Below are positions 24,010 to 36,989 of a DNA stretch of 64,000 nt, one piece after another. Where the stretch lies: NCBI GenBank assembly GCA_019916065.1, contig CM034241.1, forward strand, positions 8,841,223-8,905,222, read 5' to 3'. The notes below the pieces were generated by a model. That model was not told the DNA's origin, did not search any database, and saw only the letters and a list, made by a program, of their open reading frames with translations. Position 1 is the stretch's first letter. Each line of letters starts with the position of its first letter. The position numbers and the translations under genes are program-made. This stretch comes from Vitellaria paradoxa. Lineage: Eukaryota > Streptophyta > Magnoliopsida > Ericales > Sapotaceae.

Positions 24010-25616
24010 TTTATAAACTTAGTTTTATAATTAATTTTGATGATAATAAATATTAAATTAAATTTTTATAATTAATTTTTAAATAGACATTTTATGAAAT
24101 ATTACAATTTATTTTTATGACAGATTTAAGATAATATACTTGGATGAGATTGATATTATTTTCTAGGTATTTTTATAAAATTTGAATGAAGAAATGATTG
24201 AATTTCAAGGTTTGGAATAACGGAATTTAAAGAAAGATGAAGACTTGAAGTAGGTCAATTCTGATGAATAGAGAAATCAGGTACATGTTAATATATAGAT
24301 GGTATCTTAAGATCTAATGGTTCAATTTTTATGAAATTTTAATATAGTAAACTAGATTTGTATATCAACAATTTTATTGGAGGAAACTTTTTGTGGATTC
24401 GAAGTTAAGATGTCCAAAAATGATAAGAAGATTAGTTATGACAGAAGAGATTTTATTTTTGAATTTTGGAGTTAGTTTTGATTTTAAGATATAACTCATA
24501 CTTTACAGTTCTAAAAATTCTAAGTTTTGGTGTGTGAAAAGAAGACTTATAAAGCTATAGCTTTTGCAGTTTAAGTTTCTTCAAATTCTAAAAGTATTAC
24601 GGTGAAACAATAGCGTTAATTGGAAACACAGATTCAGATTATTAAAAAAACTATTTAAAGCTAGTCTTGGTTTGGAGGCTATATCTGAAGATATAACAGT
24701 TGGATAAAGCTCAAATTTAGCCAGTTGATAGTTGACTTATATAACTACAAAGTCATTACTTTGAGGAAATATTAGACATGAACGTTATGAGAGTGAAAAA
24801 CGGTTACAAACGTATCTCAGAAAATCTAAAATTAGAAGACAGTATTAGAATAAAGGAAATTCAATTTTTTTTCCAGAGAAAAAGTGGTTTTTCACTTAGT
24901 AACTGCCATTTTAGGATTTTTGCCTATAAATATAGCCTCAAACTCAGATTTACGAAGTAGAACAAAGTAAGAAAGAAGTGCTTACAGAGAGAAACAAAAA
25001 AATTTATCATTTTGCAAAGAAAAAAGTGATATCTTCCGACACTTATGCTTTACCTTTCATATTCAACTTGTGAGAATTTCTTTTTTGATTTGATTGAGTT
25101 TTAAACTCATCATTATTATTGTAAGAAGGGAAAATCTATAACACTCTTGATTTATGAGAGTTGGATGAACTCTCGTTGGTTTTGGTTTAAGTGTTGGTAC
25201 CAAGACAATGAATATTCTTTGAGAGAGACTTGTGAAGTGATTTAGGAATAAAATCACTAAGTGTAAGTGATTTGGGGATAAAATCACTTGGGAAAGGTTT
25301 CTAACACCTTAAAAAACTAGTGTGTAATAAATTCTTTAAAGAATAGTAGAGAAATCTCAAGAAATGTCTTTTGGAGTGGAGGTAGGCAACATTGAAGCTG
25401 AACCACCATAAATAAATTGTGTTTGTTTCTTTTATCTTTTTTTTTTATATTTATTGCAAACACTAGCACTTACTCTTCATCCACAAATATTTAATTCTTT
25501 TTTAAATGCATTTCATATTAAATTATCATTTTCATCTTGACATATTTGTTTTAGGGGTTAAAATTTTTATTTGCAAAATTTTTCAAGCAACCCTATTCAC
25601 CCCCTCTAGTGTCACA
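24010..25616 (+). mobile_element. Probable Copia-type solo LTR remnant
   Basis: The left part contains TAATTAATTTTGATGATAAT (24032), a phrase common near the 5' end of plant Copia LTRs. The right end reads CAAGCAACCCTATTCACCCC followed by CCTCTAGTGTCACA (25584-25616), characteristic of the 3' end of Sire/Copia LTRs. Between them is a leader-like region with repeated AAAATCACTTGGG/AAAATCACTAAG words near 25240-25290. No gag-pol, partner LTR or target duplication is seen, so the exact ends are uncertain. Confidence 0.42.
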
Positions 25617-26425
25617 ATATGGGGCAACAAAAATGAAAGCTTGAAATAAAAAAAAAAAAAAAAATCTTCTGTTGAATCTTGAAAAGCTAGAAAAATTAAC
25701 TTGTCTTCAATCAAAAGCTTAACAAAATATAAGGACACTATTCGTCTTTTTAGAGAAAAGTAAAGAAGATGAAGATGGATAAGACTGATATAGGTAAGTG
25801 AATTATGTTTTCTAAAACCAAAAAACTATTCTTAAAATCTCTAATCATTATCCCTCAAAATGCCTAAACATAAATACAATAAATTAAAACTCTTAATCAT
25901 TTAAAACTATGGACTGCAAATTAAAGCTTCATCCGCATGACTTATCATCACAGTAGTCCAAACGGGTCTTTTGCCTTTGTCAAATTTCATCAATTCTCCA
26001 CTTGTAAGCCTTTTGTCGAGCACACAAATGTGCGAATGGGAAGTCGTTTGGATGTGCGTCTAAATGAAAATTTCACATTTAATCAATTTTAAAAGTCATC
26101 TAAGATTGCATAGTTACAGTCAATCGCACGGACATACGAACAGGCAACTGCCAAGACAAGTGTTTGAATGAAATTTTGACGCTTAATTTTTTTTTTTCAG
26201 GAGATGCTCTCTGCTATCCAAACATGTATGCGAACAAAGGGTCAGCCAAACATTGTTGCTCACTTTGCAATTGCCCTTAAAAATTAAGGGGATGTTTAGA
26301 ACTTTAAAAGTTAGTAACAATTTATGATTCGTAATTCATGCATTGAGTAAAAAATTTAAATTTTATAGAAATTTGAAGAGTTTTATGTAGCTCTAAACAA
26401 AAACAATAAATAAATTTATTAACAA
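25617..26425. other. Non-coding spacer
   Basis: No gene is seen. CATCCGCATGAC and several CGAACAGGC-type words between 25930 and 26230 make this part less AT-rich, but every frame is short and lacks domains. Confidence 0.35.
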
Positions 26426-26434
26426 AAAATTATA

Positions 26435-27608
26435 GGAGTAATTACTTTTACACTTCTGTACTTTGAGTTAAAATTACTTTCACTCTTGTACTTTGAGTTA
26501 AAATTACTTACAACCCCCTCTATTTGGTTATTGTGCACTAATGTCCCTTATACTTGTTACTAAGTGTAATAGTGGACAGAATTGTTAAACTTAACAGCAC
26601 GTGACATATACGTGAATAAAAAGTGCAACTATTTAATAAAAAGAAATTAACAGACCAAGATGCCCTTAGAATATGAGAGACCTCCCACCAACCCCATCTC
26701 TCATCGATCCCCAATTGATAAAGTCGCCAATGCCGAATGCTAAGCGCCAACGCCAAACCTAAATCCCATCAAGTTTAAGAACTACACAATTAAAAAAACT
26801 CTCTTTTTTTCTACTACTCTGACTGGGTTTACTAATCAATAGGGTTTTGAGAGTTTGAGAGTTAATTGTAGATGAGTTTGAGAAGACGATGATGAAGAAA
26901 AAAAGGGAGAGAAAAAAAAAAAAGAGGAGAGAGAAGGGGTTGGAGAACGGAAACAAACCATCTCTTTGATTTGAAATTTTTCTCAGACCATGGCTGCTTT
27001 TGAATGATTTGGATTTGAATTTAAAGGTGAATTCTAGAGATGAGTTTTTAGATTAGATACATATGAAATCTTATATATACATATACACCTACAAACAAAT
27101 TCGATATGTACATATATATCAAATCTAATTTGGTGGATTTGCCATCCAGAAAATCACAAACAAATTCTATATGTATATATATATATCAAATTTGGTTTAG
27201 TGGATTTGCCACAAATCTTCATTAAATCACAAACAAATTCTACATATATACATAAATATATATTAAATCTGTTTTGGTGATTTGCCACAAATCTCCACCA
27301 AATCACAAATTGAGAGAAAAAATAGGTTTGCCACTGGCGAAGTCTCCCCCATCATTGTTACTTTTAGCTAATGAAATCTCCCCCATTGCTACGACTTTCT
27401 GGAGATTATTGGGTTGGGGTTGCTGCTATTTCTTGCTTTGGAGTATTAAAAATTAAAAAGCTAATTTGGTCTTTCTGCCACTTAGCGTGACGCTGTCTAT
27501 TGTTGCATTTTAATAACGAGTACTAGGGCTATTAGTGCACAAAAACAGTGTAGAGGAAGTATAAGTGATTTTTACCCCAAGTATAGGGGACATAAAAGCA
27601 ATTATCCC
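26435..27608. mobile_element. Non-autonomous Mutator-like element (MULE)
   Basis: The element is bounded by a perfect 9-bp duplication, AAAATTATA at 26426-26434 and at 27609-27617, the MULE hallmark. The ends are imperfect inverted repeats of over 100 bp: the left begins GGAGTAATTACTTTTACACT and the right, reversed, GGGATAATTGCTTTTATGTC. Both then share CTATACTT/GTACTTTG, AAAATCACTT/AAAATTACTT and TTGTGCACTAAT words. There is no transposase. The less AT-rich middle (26640-26780 and 27310-27430) may be captured sequence, but I recognise no gene in it. Confidence 0.82.
27091..27311 (+). repeat. Tandem repeats inside the MULE
   Basis: Three units start at ACAAACAAATT (27091, 27156, 27229) with a partial fourth at 27305. 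Each unit has a TATATATATCAAAT core followed by GGTGGATTTGCCA or a variant. Unit lengths are about 65, 73 and 76 bp. Confidence 0.75.
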
Positions 27609-27971
27609 AAAATTATACATATTATTTCTGTAATTAAAATTATCAAATTGCACTAGATTGTCCAGAAAAAAATAATATAATCAACTTTCTAGAAAAAAAT
27701 AACCTAGCAACTTGTTTAGAGAAAAAAAAAACAGATTCAGATGAAGAAAAAAACTATATGAATTGAAATCTATTTTTTTTATTCTTTAAAAGAAGATGAC
27801 GAACTTATCATCATGATGCATGAAACACATACTAATGAAAATTTGGAAACCTTACTTACCAAAAAAAAAAAAAAATTGGAAACCTTTGAACTAGTTTCCA
27901 AAAATGAAGTAAATCAAATTTGTTTGGGAGACATTGTCGAAGAAGAATAGAAATTCATCATTTTCGAACAA

Positions 27972-28172
27972 TTGAATATAGATTCAGATACAATACTATT
28001 TTCTTATAATCAAAATAAAAAGAAATATTGTTGTATTGAAGTTTTATTTGAATTTGAAGGTTATAAACTCTATAACTTGCATGCATTTGTAGATATTAGA
28101 GTTACAAAAGCAGTCTATCAATTAAATGCATACTTGAAGAATATTGGGTTCAAATTAAAAATTATGTCTTAG
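27972..28172 (+). pseudogene. Possible pararetrovirus-like protease fragment
   Basis: A short frame reads YCCIEVLFEFEGYKL, then LHAFVDIRVTKAVYQ. The order, a beta-strand-rich stretch leading to H-x-x-V-D-x-x-x-x, is reminiscent of the aspartic protease region of endogenous caulimovirids, where the active site is normally D-T/S-G-A/S. Here the glycine of that motif is absent, so any enzyme would be dead. The frame has no upstream ATG (it opens with TTG) and stops after about 67 codons. No reverse transcriptase or coat-like zinc knuckle is found nearby. It could be chance resemblance. Confidence 0.22.
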
Positions 28173-28454
28173 AGATTAATTATGTCACTGTATTAGTATA
28201 CACCACTTACACCTATTGGGTACAGTGTGTGATCACGTATTCTATATTTCAAGTAACCTTTTAAGAGTAGGGAACAGTTTATCCGAAATTAAGTTAGAAC
28301 ACTATTGATTGGACCTGAGCATTGTATGCCCATATTTATGCTTTGTATGTTGTTTATAAAACTCGAGGGGTTGATTCTTGAGTTTGAATTGCATGTATTA
28401 TTATTTTATTTGAGATAATTTTATTTGTGGTTTATTATCAAATACTTGTTACTA
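28173..28454. other. Non-coding flank of the CACTA element
   Basis: Short AT-rich spacer between the weak protease-like frame and the CACTA left end. No features are recognised. Confidence 0.4.
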
Positions 28455-29395
28455 CACTACTAGAAATTACGATTTTAGCGACCGCCAACGGCGGTCACTG
28501 AAAGGGGGTAATGATCACTAAAATTTATTAGTGATTGCTTGGTGATTGCCAGATGTGGGTCGTAAATGCGTCGTCGCTAAAAACTATTACCGACCACCAT
28601 GGCAGTTGCTATAGTATTAGCAATCGAAGTGGTGATCGCCAAAGAATTTACTTTGAGACAACTAATTATCGCTTAAATATTTATGAGTGACTAGATTTGG
28701 CAATCGCTAATACCTTGCTGTGAAATGGCGTCAATTCCTGCCAAATGGCAAGAAGACATTAGCGACCGTATGGTTCATAATAGCGATTGTCTATGGCGGC
28801 CGTAAAAGATAATTAATTTTTTTATTTTTTATTAATTATTATTTTTTATCTTGTTATTTATTTTTCATTAGCAACAGCAGATGGCGGTCGTAATAAGTTT
28901 TTTTATTTTTTAAATTATTTTAATTACTTTTTTATTAATTTATTTAAATTCATTTATTATTTACATCATTTATTTTTGAATTTTATTTCTAAATTAATTT
29001 TTGTTATAATTTAAATTACACTTTTATTACATGCACATGTAATAGAAATTTTTTGAATAAAATAGAATAAAAATGTTCATTTATATATACAAAAATAGTA
29101 CGAAATTTAATTACAAAATTTGTTATATACAAATGTTCACAAAAGGAAAAAAATAAATAATTAATTAACAAAATATGAAATACAAAATACGAAAACAAAA
29201 AATACGTAGTCAGATGAAAATCACCCTAGTCCAGTCCAATTTAGGAGGGCCAACCGCCATCGTCCGAGTCCTACAATGAAACAACAAGTGAATGAGAATG
29301 TGATAACAAAATACAAATCAATTTATAAAATTTTAATTAGTTATAAATACAAAAATTATTATTTCTAACCTAAGAAGGGGAAGATGACTCTAACT

Positions 29396-29570
29396 CTAAG
29401 ATAAATGCCTCTCTATTTCGGCCATCATCTCAGCCCAAAGCGATGCCTCTCGTACGTCCATCTCTGCACGAAAGGTTTGGAGCAGGTTTTTATCGCTTGC
29501 TACAGATGCCGCTACTCGCGCGATGGACCGGCATGGAATGCCAGCACCCTGCGTGTATCACGCCTTAGAT
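29396..29570 (-). pseudogene. C-terminal exon of the CACTA second protein
   Basis: Reading right to left, a frame gives FRAEMDVREASLWAEMMAEI then ERHLS and a stop near 29396. Alternating charged and alanine residues suggest the coiled-coil tail that ends the second protein of plant CACTA elements. It belongs downstream of the 31500-32340 block. Assignment rests on context more than on motif strength. Confidence 0.4.
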
Positions 29571-31499
29571 TTTATGACCCAAGCACGTGAATAAAAGAGC
29601 ACATTATACACCATTTAACAATTCTCCCTGCTATACATCAGAGCCATACACACATGCTATCGAGCAATAAAAATAAAAATAGAAAAATAAACTCATATTT
29701 AAACTTAAATAAATGCCTTAGTCAAACCAACTAATCAATAAAACTTCAAAGCAAAACTACAAATCTCTAAACCTAAATTAAATAATCTTCAAAAAACTTA
29801 ATAAAAGTAAACAAATACTCACCTCATAAATAGAGGCTTATTACAATTTACCAAAATAATTTTCTAAAAAAAAAAATCTAATATAATAAATTAAAAAAAT
29901 AAATAAAATTTTAATTTCTATATTGAGCATGTCCAGTACGTGACTCAAAATCATTACCTGTATTACAAGTTGTAAAAGGATGAGCACTAATACCACGTGT
30001 GCTCAGAATCCTAATAATAATATAAATGCAACAATGTTCTAGCATGCTACTAAGTGAAGCATTACTGCACAAATAGCAATCTTATATAATAAATTTAAAT
30101 TTATTTATTAATTTCTCTTCTTTACAACTTAATCATGTATAAAACACCACAAAGCACATCAAAAGAAAATAATTTGATCTCAAGATATTGCTGCTTAGTT
30201 GTCCCGTAGAAACAGGATCAAACTAATATACACCATCCTTTGGTGTCTACTTTATAGGCAAAAGCCTTAGGATTATAATATGTTGCCATTAGGCATCTGC
30301 ATCGTTCGCAGGTTGCTAGTCTATTGGACTCGATTACCATTTCTGGGCGGCTTTCGAGACTTTCAAACCTTGGGTACGTATACTCGATATTTTCAGTACC
30401 TCTCAATCCAAGCAAAATACATCAAATTTCACTTTAAATAATTTCTCCTTAAATTTAAGTTTTAAACCATTTTAACCATTAACGTACCAGCATATCAAAT
30501 AGCACATATTTTAATTTCCGCCTAGTAATCAACCTCATGTTACAAGTATTTAATAAAAATAATATCTAACAAGCTAATGCATAATACTAAATTTAAACAC
30601 ACTAATTTATTGCCAAAACAAAAGCAACAGCACACGACATTGCATATGTATATATACTCACGGCATGTACATTTCCTTAACACATAAAGACAAAAAGTAA
30701 AACAAATAATAAAAAAAAAAATCCGTTTCTCCATATTTCAACAATGAATTTGCTATAAGTCCCTTTAAGCTTTATATGCATTCATTCCAAACGTGATGAT
30801 TACATCACAGATTTGACTTTATTATATATATATATATATATCTATATATGAAACAAAAGTGTGAGTTTCCTCTTTTAATTAAATAGTTCACCACTGTGCA
30901 TCAAAAAGAGAAAGGAAAAAAAAAATAAATAAGTGGTTTTAGCCACTTACCTTTGCTAGTTCAACAACGAAGAAGAAGCAAACTAGCGAATTCCAAAAAT
31001 TACAGTGCAGCTACCCAAAACAAATTTAGGGTTTTTTGCATTTTTTTTTTGAAATAAACATATCAACATATATATGGCAGCTGTATATATATATATATAT
31101 ATATATATTTTCCCTGAAATTCTTAAAATCTTCAAAGGTAATGAAAAATTACACTTTTTAAATACAACTCAAAGTTAAATAGCAAAATTTTAAATTATTA
31201 AATTTAAATAATGAATTAAATTTACTGAACAATAATATATATATATATATATATTTATATATAAATTAAATTAAATCAAACTCGGGTCATTATAGCTTAA
31301 ATGTGTATTCGTGGCAATTATGTTTGACGATCGAATGAAATATCTCATCCCTCCTCACCTTGAACTCCCTCTCATCCCTCAATAGCTCAGCCAGATGTGC
31401 CTTAAACTATACCTAAGAAAAATAAGACAAAATGGATAAGAAAGATAAGTAACTAAATTATGTAAAGGAAAATTGAATATTCTCATTAGCCAAAATAAA

Positions 31500-32340
31500 A
31501 GCCCTAATTACCCATATGGCCTGAACCTTTGGCGAATTCTCATTGCGAGTCTCTAACCAGAAAATCGTTCGATCAGCCCTCTGGCCTTGCTCGTCCAATT
31601 GTTGAATGATAAATTATATGTTAATAGTTTATTATCATATGACATGAAAACAAATGAAAGTTTTATGTGGTAGACTAATGTTTTACCTTGTGGCAGACTT
31701 GTGCAAATTGCTGAGTCCCTTTGTGGCCAAGGCCTTGTATTCCTCGATTTTATAAATTTCTCTAAGTCATCTTCTGTTTTCATTTCATGTCAATTATTTT
31801 TTGTAAGTTACGTTTTATATCTTAAAAACTTAAGAAAAAAATTTAGATCATAATCCATTCATCTATGCCTCATCGTTCGACCAATAACTGACGAGCTTAA
31901 CCTACTGGTGGGAGAGGACACTCAACGGGACCTGTTAAAAAATGTTAGGGTCAATCTTATGACCCTTCTAATGGTCAGACTTGATCTTGTTATGGTCCTT
32001 CCACATCTTTTGACACTTACCGTAGCAAACATCCCAGAGGTCTGGAGGAACCTCAATCACATTAGCCTAAAAAGGAAAAATTACAAAATATTGTTTAATA
32101 TATGTTGCAACACAGACACTACATATGGTATAAAGTAAACTATGATACATGAACACATATTTAGTACCTGCACCTCAGCCCAGAGGCTCTCAAATATGTT
32201 GGGCGAGAAAGCATTCAAATTGAGGGTAGTCAGCAAGAATCTAATGAGATTCTGGACCATGTGTCCGATCTTAAAGATGAGGGGCTGTCCGACCTTCCCC
32301 ACTGGGTGGGACGTGTCATCGAACTGCACAGTCGTTTACT
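31500..32340 (-). pseudogene. CACTA second protein (Transposase_24-like), broken
   Basis: The - strand reads MQFDDTSHPVGKVGQPLIFK, then IGHMVQNLIRFL, LNAFSPNIFESLWAEVQ and, after an intron-like gap, PPDVWDVCYGKCQKMWKDHN. These match the recognisable order F-D-D-x-x-x-P-V-G, I-G-x-M-V-R, W-x-x-V-P-x-x-x-K-E-x-L-W-x-x-V of the PF03004-type protein encoded next to TNP2 in plant CACTA elements. Just downstream KTEDDLEKFIKSRNTRPWPQ is probably part of the same gene. Frameshifts and stops interrupt it. The protein of intact elements binds the sub-terminal repeats and helps excision. Confidence 0.6.
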
Positions 32341-32889
32341 GTGACCCGCAGTTTTACTGCGACAATATCTTCAAAATCCCTCTACCGGACCTAAAAGGCC
32401 TGCTCAAAGTGGGAGAATCTATTGTATGTATAATATTAAGTTTAATGAGTCAAAAGTAAAAATTTTAACGGCTAAAAAATATCTTAAACTAATAATTTAT
32501 ACCTGGCATTGTATGAGTAGACACTGAAGGTGCCTGACTATGTGTCAAAGGACATGCTGACGCAGACGGTAATGACAAGGCGACGTCTGTCGAGCTATTG
32601 CCTGCACAAGATAGGCTAAGACGCTCGGTCATCGTCCAAGGACCAGATCCCCTCTTAGAGCGTCCGAACATGTCTGTGTACAAGTTCACAAGATAGATTT
32701 ATTATAATTTCAAAAAATAAATATTTAAAATAAGTTTTGTTTGGATAAAAAAGTGTACGACCCTTTATTAGTCGTGTAAGTCAACGATAACTCATTCGAC
32801 GCTCTTCCTAACCCAGTTAACATCTTTCTCATGTTGGATAATTGCATCCTAATTAAGAGCTTGTTAGGTGAACGCATCAATATCTGGCT

Positions 32890-35800
32890 CATTGCATTCG
32901 ATCTGATACACCCCCTTCTCGGCATTTTAATCATAATTTTTCAGTTAGGATCAGCTGGATCTCTGACATAATAAACTTGTTTTGCCATCGATGCTAGTAT
33001 ACAGGGTTCATGTTGTATTCGCGCATCCCGGTATAACAAATTGTTAAAGTTTACCAATTTAAATAGGTACTTATCAATTTTAATCCCATGAATTAGATCA
33101 GCCCAATCACACTTGAACAATGGAAATCTTAAACTGTAATTATATTCGACTTTAATAATGTCGTTTAATCGCTATAGTAATAACCATCATCAACAGATGG
33201 AGAACTGATGCCACTATTTTGTGTAGTCTGCCTATCATTTTCCTACTTGATACGAAATTGAAACCCATTAATTTTACAAGTTGTGTAATGTCGAGCCATC
33301 GTATAGGGACTATCAGATAACTGGTTCATTTTATTGGTCAAAATAGGATCGCTACTGTTTCGTAAATTGTAAACCTACATTTTATCGGTCAAAGTAAGAT
33401 CGCTACTGTTTCGTAAGTTGTAAACCTATGCAGCTCACGTACTAATTGAATACAAATTTAAAGTAATACGTTAGGACATATAAAACTACATGTAAATATT
33501 TAATATATACGTAATTCTTAAACCAGTCGTGAAACGATTGATAATAGAACATCTGAATTCGAATATGTATTGCGCGAGACATGTCTTATTTGAGCTTATT
33601 TCTATGTCTTTTACAACGCAAATCAAATAGTGTTATCGATAAGCACAATAATTACTATAAGTGTTCAATAATTTACTCTTTATAAGGACGAATGACTTAC
33701 TAAATCAATCGTACAACCGATTGAGTGTCGAAAAGCACGAATTGGTGAGCTTGGATCCACTTGATGTGGTTAAGATCAAATGACATACCCTCCCTAACAG
33801 GACCTTCATTTATCCATTTTGGCTTGGTTAATATTGTTTGGATATCGTCGTTAAGATATGCAGCGCAAAAATTAGTGCACTCACCCATCAAATAACCCTT
33901 GGCTATTAATGGCTTTGGACGAGTTTTGTTATGCATATACCTCTTCAATGTGTTCATGTATCTCTCGATCTTTCGATCAGATACATCCACATGAACTAGA
34001 CAGGGCCACCAAGCTAAGCTTTATCGGTTAAGTGCATGGTTAAGTGAACCATCATATTAAAAAATACTGGCGAAAAAATTTTCTCCAGATGGCACAGTAT
34101 CAAATTAATCTTCTCTTGTAGACCCTTCAAATCGTTTATACGGAGAACTCTGTAACATAACTGTCTGAAGAAGTTACTGACCTCGATTAACGGCTCTACC
34201 ACATTCTTAGGCAAACAATTTTTTATCGCGGTAGGCAGTAACTATTGAATGAGAACGTGATTGTCATGATTCTTTAAACCCTATAACGTTTTTTCTTTCA
34301 TGTTTACTCATTTGAAAATATTAAAACAATATCCATTAGGCACCTACATCTTTCAGGATTGATATGAAGGCATTCTTATCTTTTTTGCTTATCGTATACT
34401 GTGTAGGTGACACGTATGCCTTGTTGGACTCCATCTCCTGCTAGTGCAACAGGGTTCTCACCGCATCTCCTACAAATCAAGTTGAGTATTGGTATTGTAC
34501 TTCGACTTTCCCTTAACACCGAGGATAGTTCATAATATATTATCGCAAACATTCTTCTCGATGTGCATGACAGTTAAGTTGTGCCTCAGTAGGTTGCCTT
34601 TCTATTAAGGTAACTCGAAGAAAACACTTTTCTTCTTCTGATTATGACTTCGGTTCTTATTTTTACCTAGAATAGACGCCAGCGGGGGGCCAACAAATCC
34701 TAAAAATCATACATTATTTGTATTTGCTCCGCTCAATTTGGGTCAACAAATTAACCCTAGTCATTGTTCGTGGTGTAAGACTATACTCTCGAGTGCCATC
34801 CAATAAAACTCTATCCCTCCTGAACCTATGCAATGGAGGTAGGAAGCATCTGTGACCTATGTATTCTCACTTTCTATTATACTTTAACCGGCTTGACTTC
34901 ATGTTCTGGTTATAGCAAGGATATGCAAACTCCTCTTTCGTGCTCTAACCACACAAGTTAGCATACGTAGGAAAATTGTTGATTGTCCACAGTAATATTG
35001 CCTGGAGTCTAGACATTTCATTTTTTATATAATCAAATGTCATTATGCCTTCGGGCTATAATTCTTGAAGCTCTTCAATTAAAGGCTGCATATACACGTC
35101 TATCTTATCCTGAGACTTCTTGGTCTGTCAAGTAGTGTTGATAAGATCAAGAAAGGTTGCTTCATACACAGTTAGGACAGAAAACTATACGGAACCAACA
35201 GCACGGGCCATGTATTATAATTTTCTCCGATCATGGCCCTAAGTGGGTTAAATCCATCTGCAACCAAGCCAGGATGCACACTGCGAGTATCAACAGCAAA
35301 TTCAAGATGTCTCCGATCGAAATCCTTCCACGCTGGGGAGTTTGCGAGGATAACTTTTTGTCTTCCTCGCTATTCTCGGCATACCATCTCATCAATTTAG
35401 AAATCTCAGAGGACATGAAAAGCCTCTTCAGCCTTAGCTTAAGTTAGAAAAAGTGCACTTGTTTTGCAACCATAAGCTTATCACGGTTTAAACCACCTAA
35501 ATTGTTCGAACGATCCTGGCCACCCCCAACATCCTTCTACCTCGAAGTCTGACACACAATGCACGTATCGAGGTAGGCATTCTCATTCCTAAACAATATA
35601 CAGCTGTTTGGACATGCATCCAGAGTCTCATATGTGAATCCTAGATTTTCAGTTAGTTTGCGAGTTTGGTAGTACGAATCAACAAGTTTTGCTTCTGATA
35701 GTAGAACTTTGTGTAACAACTGCAATAGCAGGTTGAAAGACGTATCCGACCATTAATTCAACGCCTTAAATATAACAGCTCGATGATGAATGACAATTTA

Positions 35801-36350
35801 CTGAAATCTTTGCATCCAAGATACAATTTTGTCTATGCATCGTCAAGTATTTCAAAATATATTATTGCTTCGTCATCCGCATTTGAGCGAGGATTACTCT
35901 CACCCATCAATGTCACAACCTGTGTTTTTCGGTACCGATTCATATGCGATATTAGTTAGCACCGTGAGTATCGAATCAGTCTCTTCCGTAGCCTTAGCCT
36001 TTACCTTAACTGTTTTCTCCCGGCGGGAAGGGGCATATTCTTTCCCGTGGAAAATCCAATAATTATACTGTTTCAAGAACCCATTGCAAATCAAATACTC
36101 GTTGACAGGCTCCCGTGTGTAGTAATACCGATTTGCGCATTTTCTTACAAGGATAGCCGATGTAATTGCTGTGAAACTCGTTAGTGAATGCGATGAACTG
36201 GTTAATCTCCTTTCATATATTTTGTAGACATCCTATTCAGTAAATCAATCTAACTCTTGTCTATCTCACTAATTATTTCTGCTAAGTCCCAAATTGAAGA
36301 GGCATAACTAGCCTAAAAGATTATGCATTATGTAAGTCGCCTAGTCTTAA
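32890..36350 (-). pseudogene. CACTA TNP2 transposase, broken
   Basis: Domains follow the plant TNP2 order. The transposase-associated domain is at about 36330-35900 (CNGFLKQYNYWIFHGKEY). The start of the tnp2 catalytic region follows at 35900-34300: LYLGCKDFSKLSF, then KLVDSYYQTRKLTENLGFTY, ETLDACPNSCILFRNENAYL with TCIVCQTSR, and SKLMRWYAENSEEDKKL. The DUF4218 region at 34214-33700 has MPKNVVEPLIEVSNFFRQLC, ILCHLEKIFSPVFFNMMVHL, then ERYMNTLKRYMHNKTRP. The DUF4216 region at about 33320-32940 has FKCDWADLI-type sequence and EPCILASMAKQVYYVRDPAD. Multiple stop codons and frame changes separate these blocks. Intact TNP2 cuts at the CACTA ends; this copy cannot. Confidence 0.85.
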
Positions 36351-36989
36351 ACTTCACCTTCTCACTACAGGGTGGTTGGTCTTATCCCATTCGAGAATGC
36401 ACGATCCAAGTTACACTCAACAACTCGATGCCTTCGTCCCTTAGTTAGACAATTAGACAAAATTTCAGCAGCACGTCCGCGCAGTTCTCCAAGTACATAA
36501 CACAGAAATGACATTAGTCGTACTCTGTGTATGCACTCGGAGAACAATAGGACTTCAATCGAAATTTTATCTAATATCAGACATTACATAAGTTATTGAA
36601 GAGAAGATGGAGAGTTGCATTTCTAAACTATTCGAATTGGACAATTCAAGTATCATGTACATCAACCCTCGCGTGTTCATCACAAGAACGAAGAACCTCC
36701 TCAAAGGCCAAATTTGTCAGCTAATGATGACCAAACAGGTGGTATACAAGGCTCTTGAATGGGTTTAAGTTTCAGTAATGCATGTAAATGAATAGAGTAA
36801 AGCAATCTAATTTGTTTCTAAGTTTGATTTCTGTCATTGGTTTATATATCGACTATCTCATTAACAACACAAATACTAAATTAAACCTAAGTAATAGATA
36901 TAATGAATTGGATTGGATTATTATTAAATTATTTGGATTAAATTTGAATTACAATTAATTAAACTAGGGTAGAGCAATATATTGAATTT

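Noticed and set aside
30218..30415. 65-residue - strand frame with several cysteines
   Set aside because: It lies within the CACTA element but matches no part of TNP2 or the second protein that I recognise. Left unassigned.
32142..32459. 105-residue + strand frame in the CACTA element
   Set aside because: It is the shadow of the - strand Transposase_24-like sequence.
35157..36062. + strand frames at 35157-35447 and 35829-36062
   Set aside because: Shadows of the - strand TNP2 sequence.
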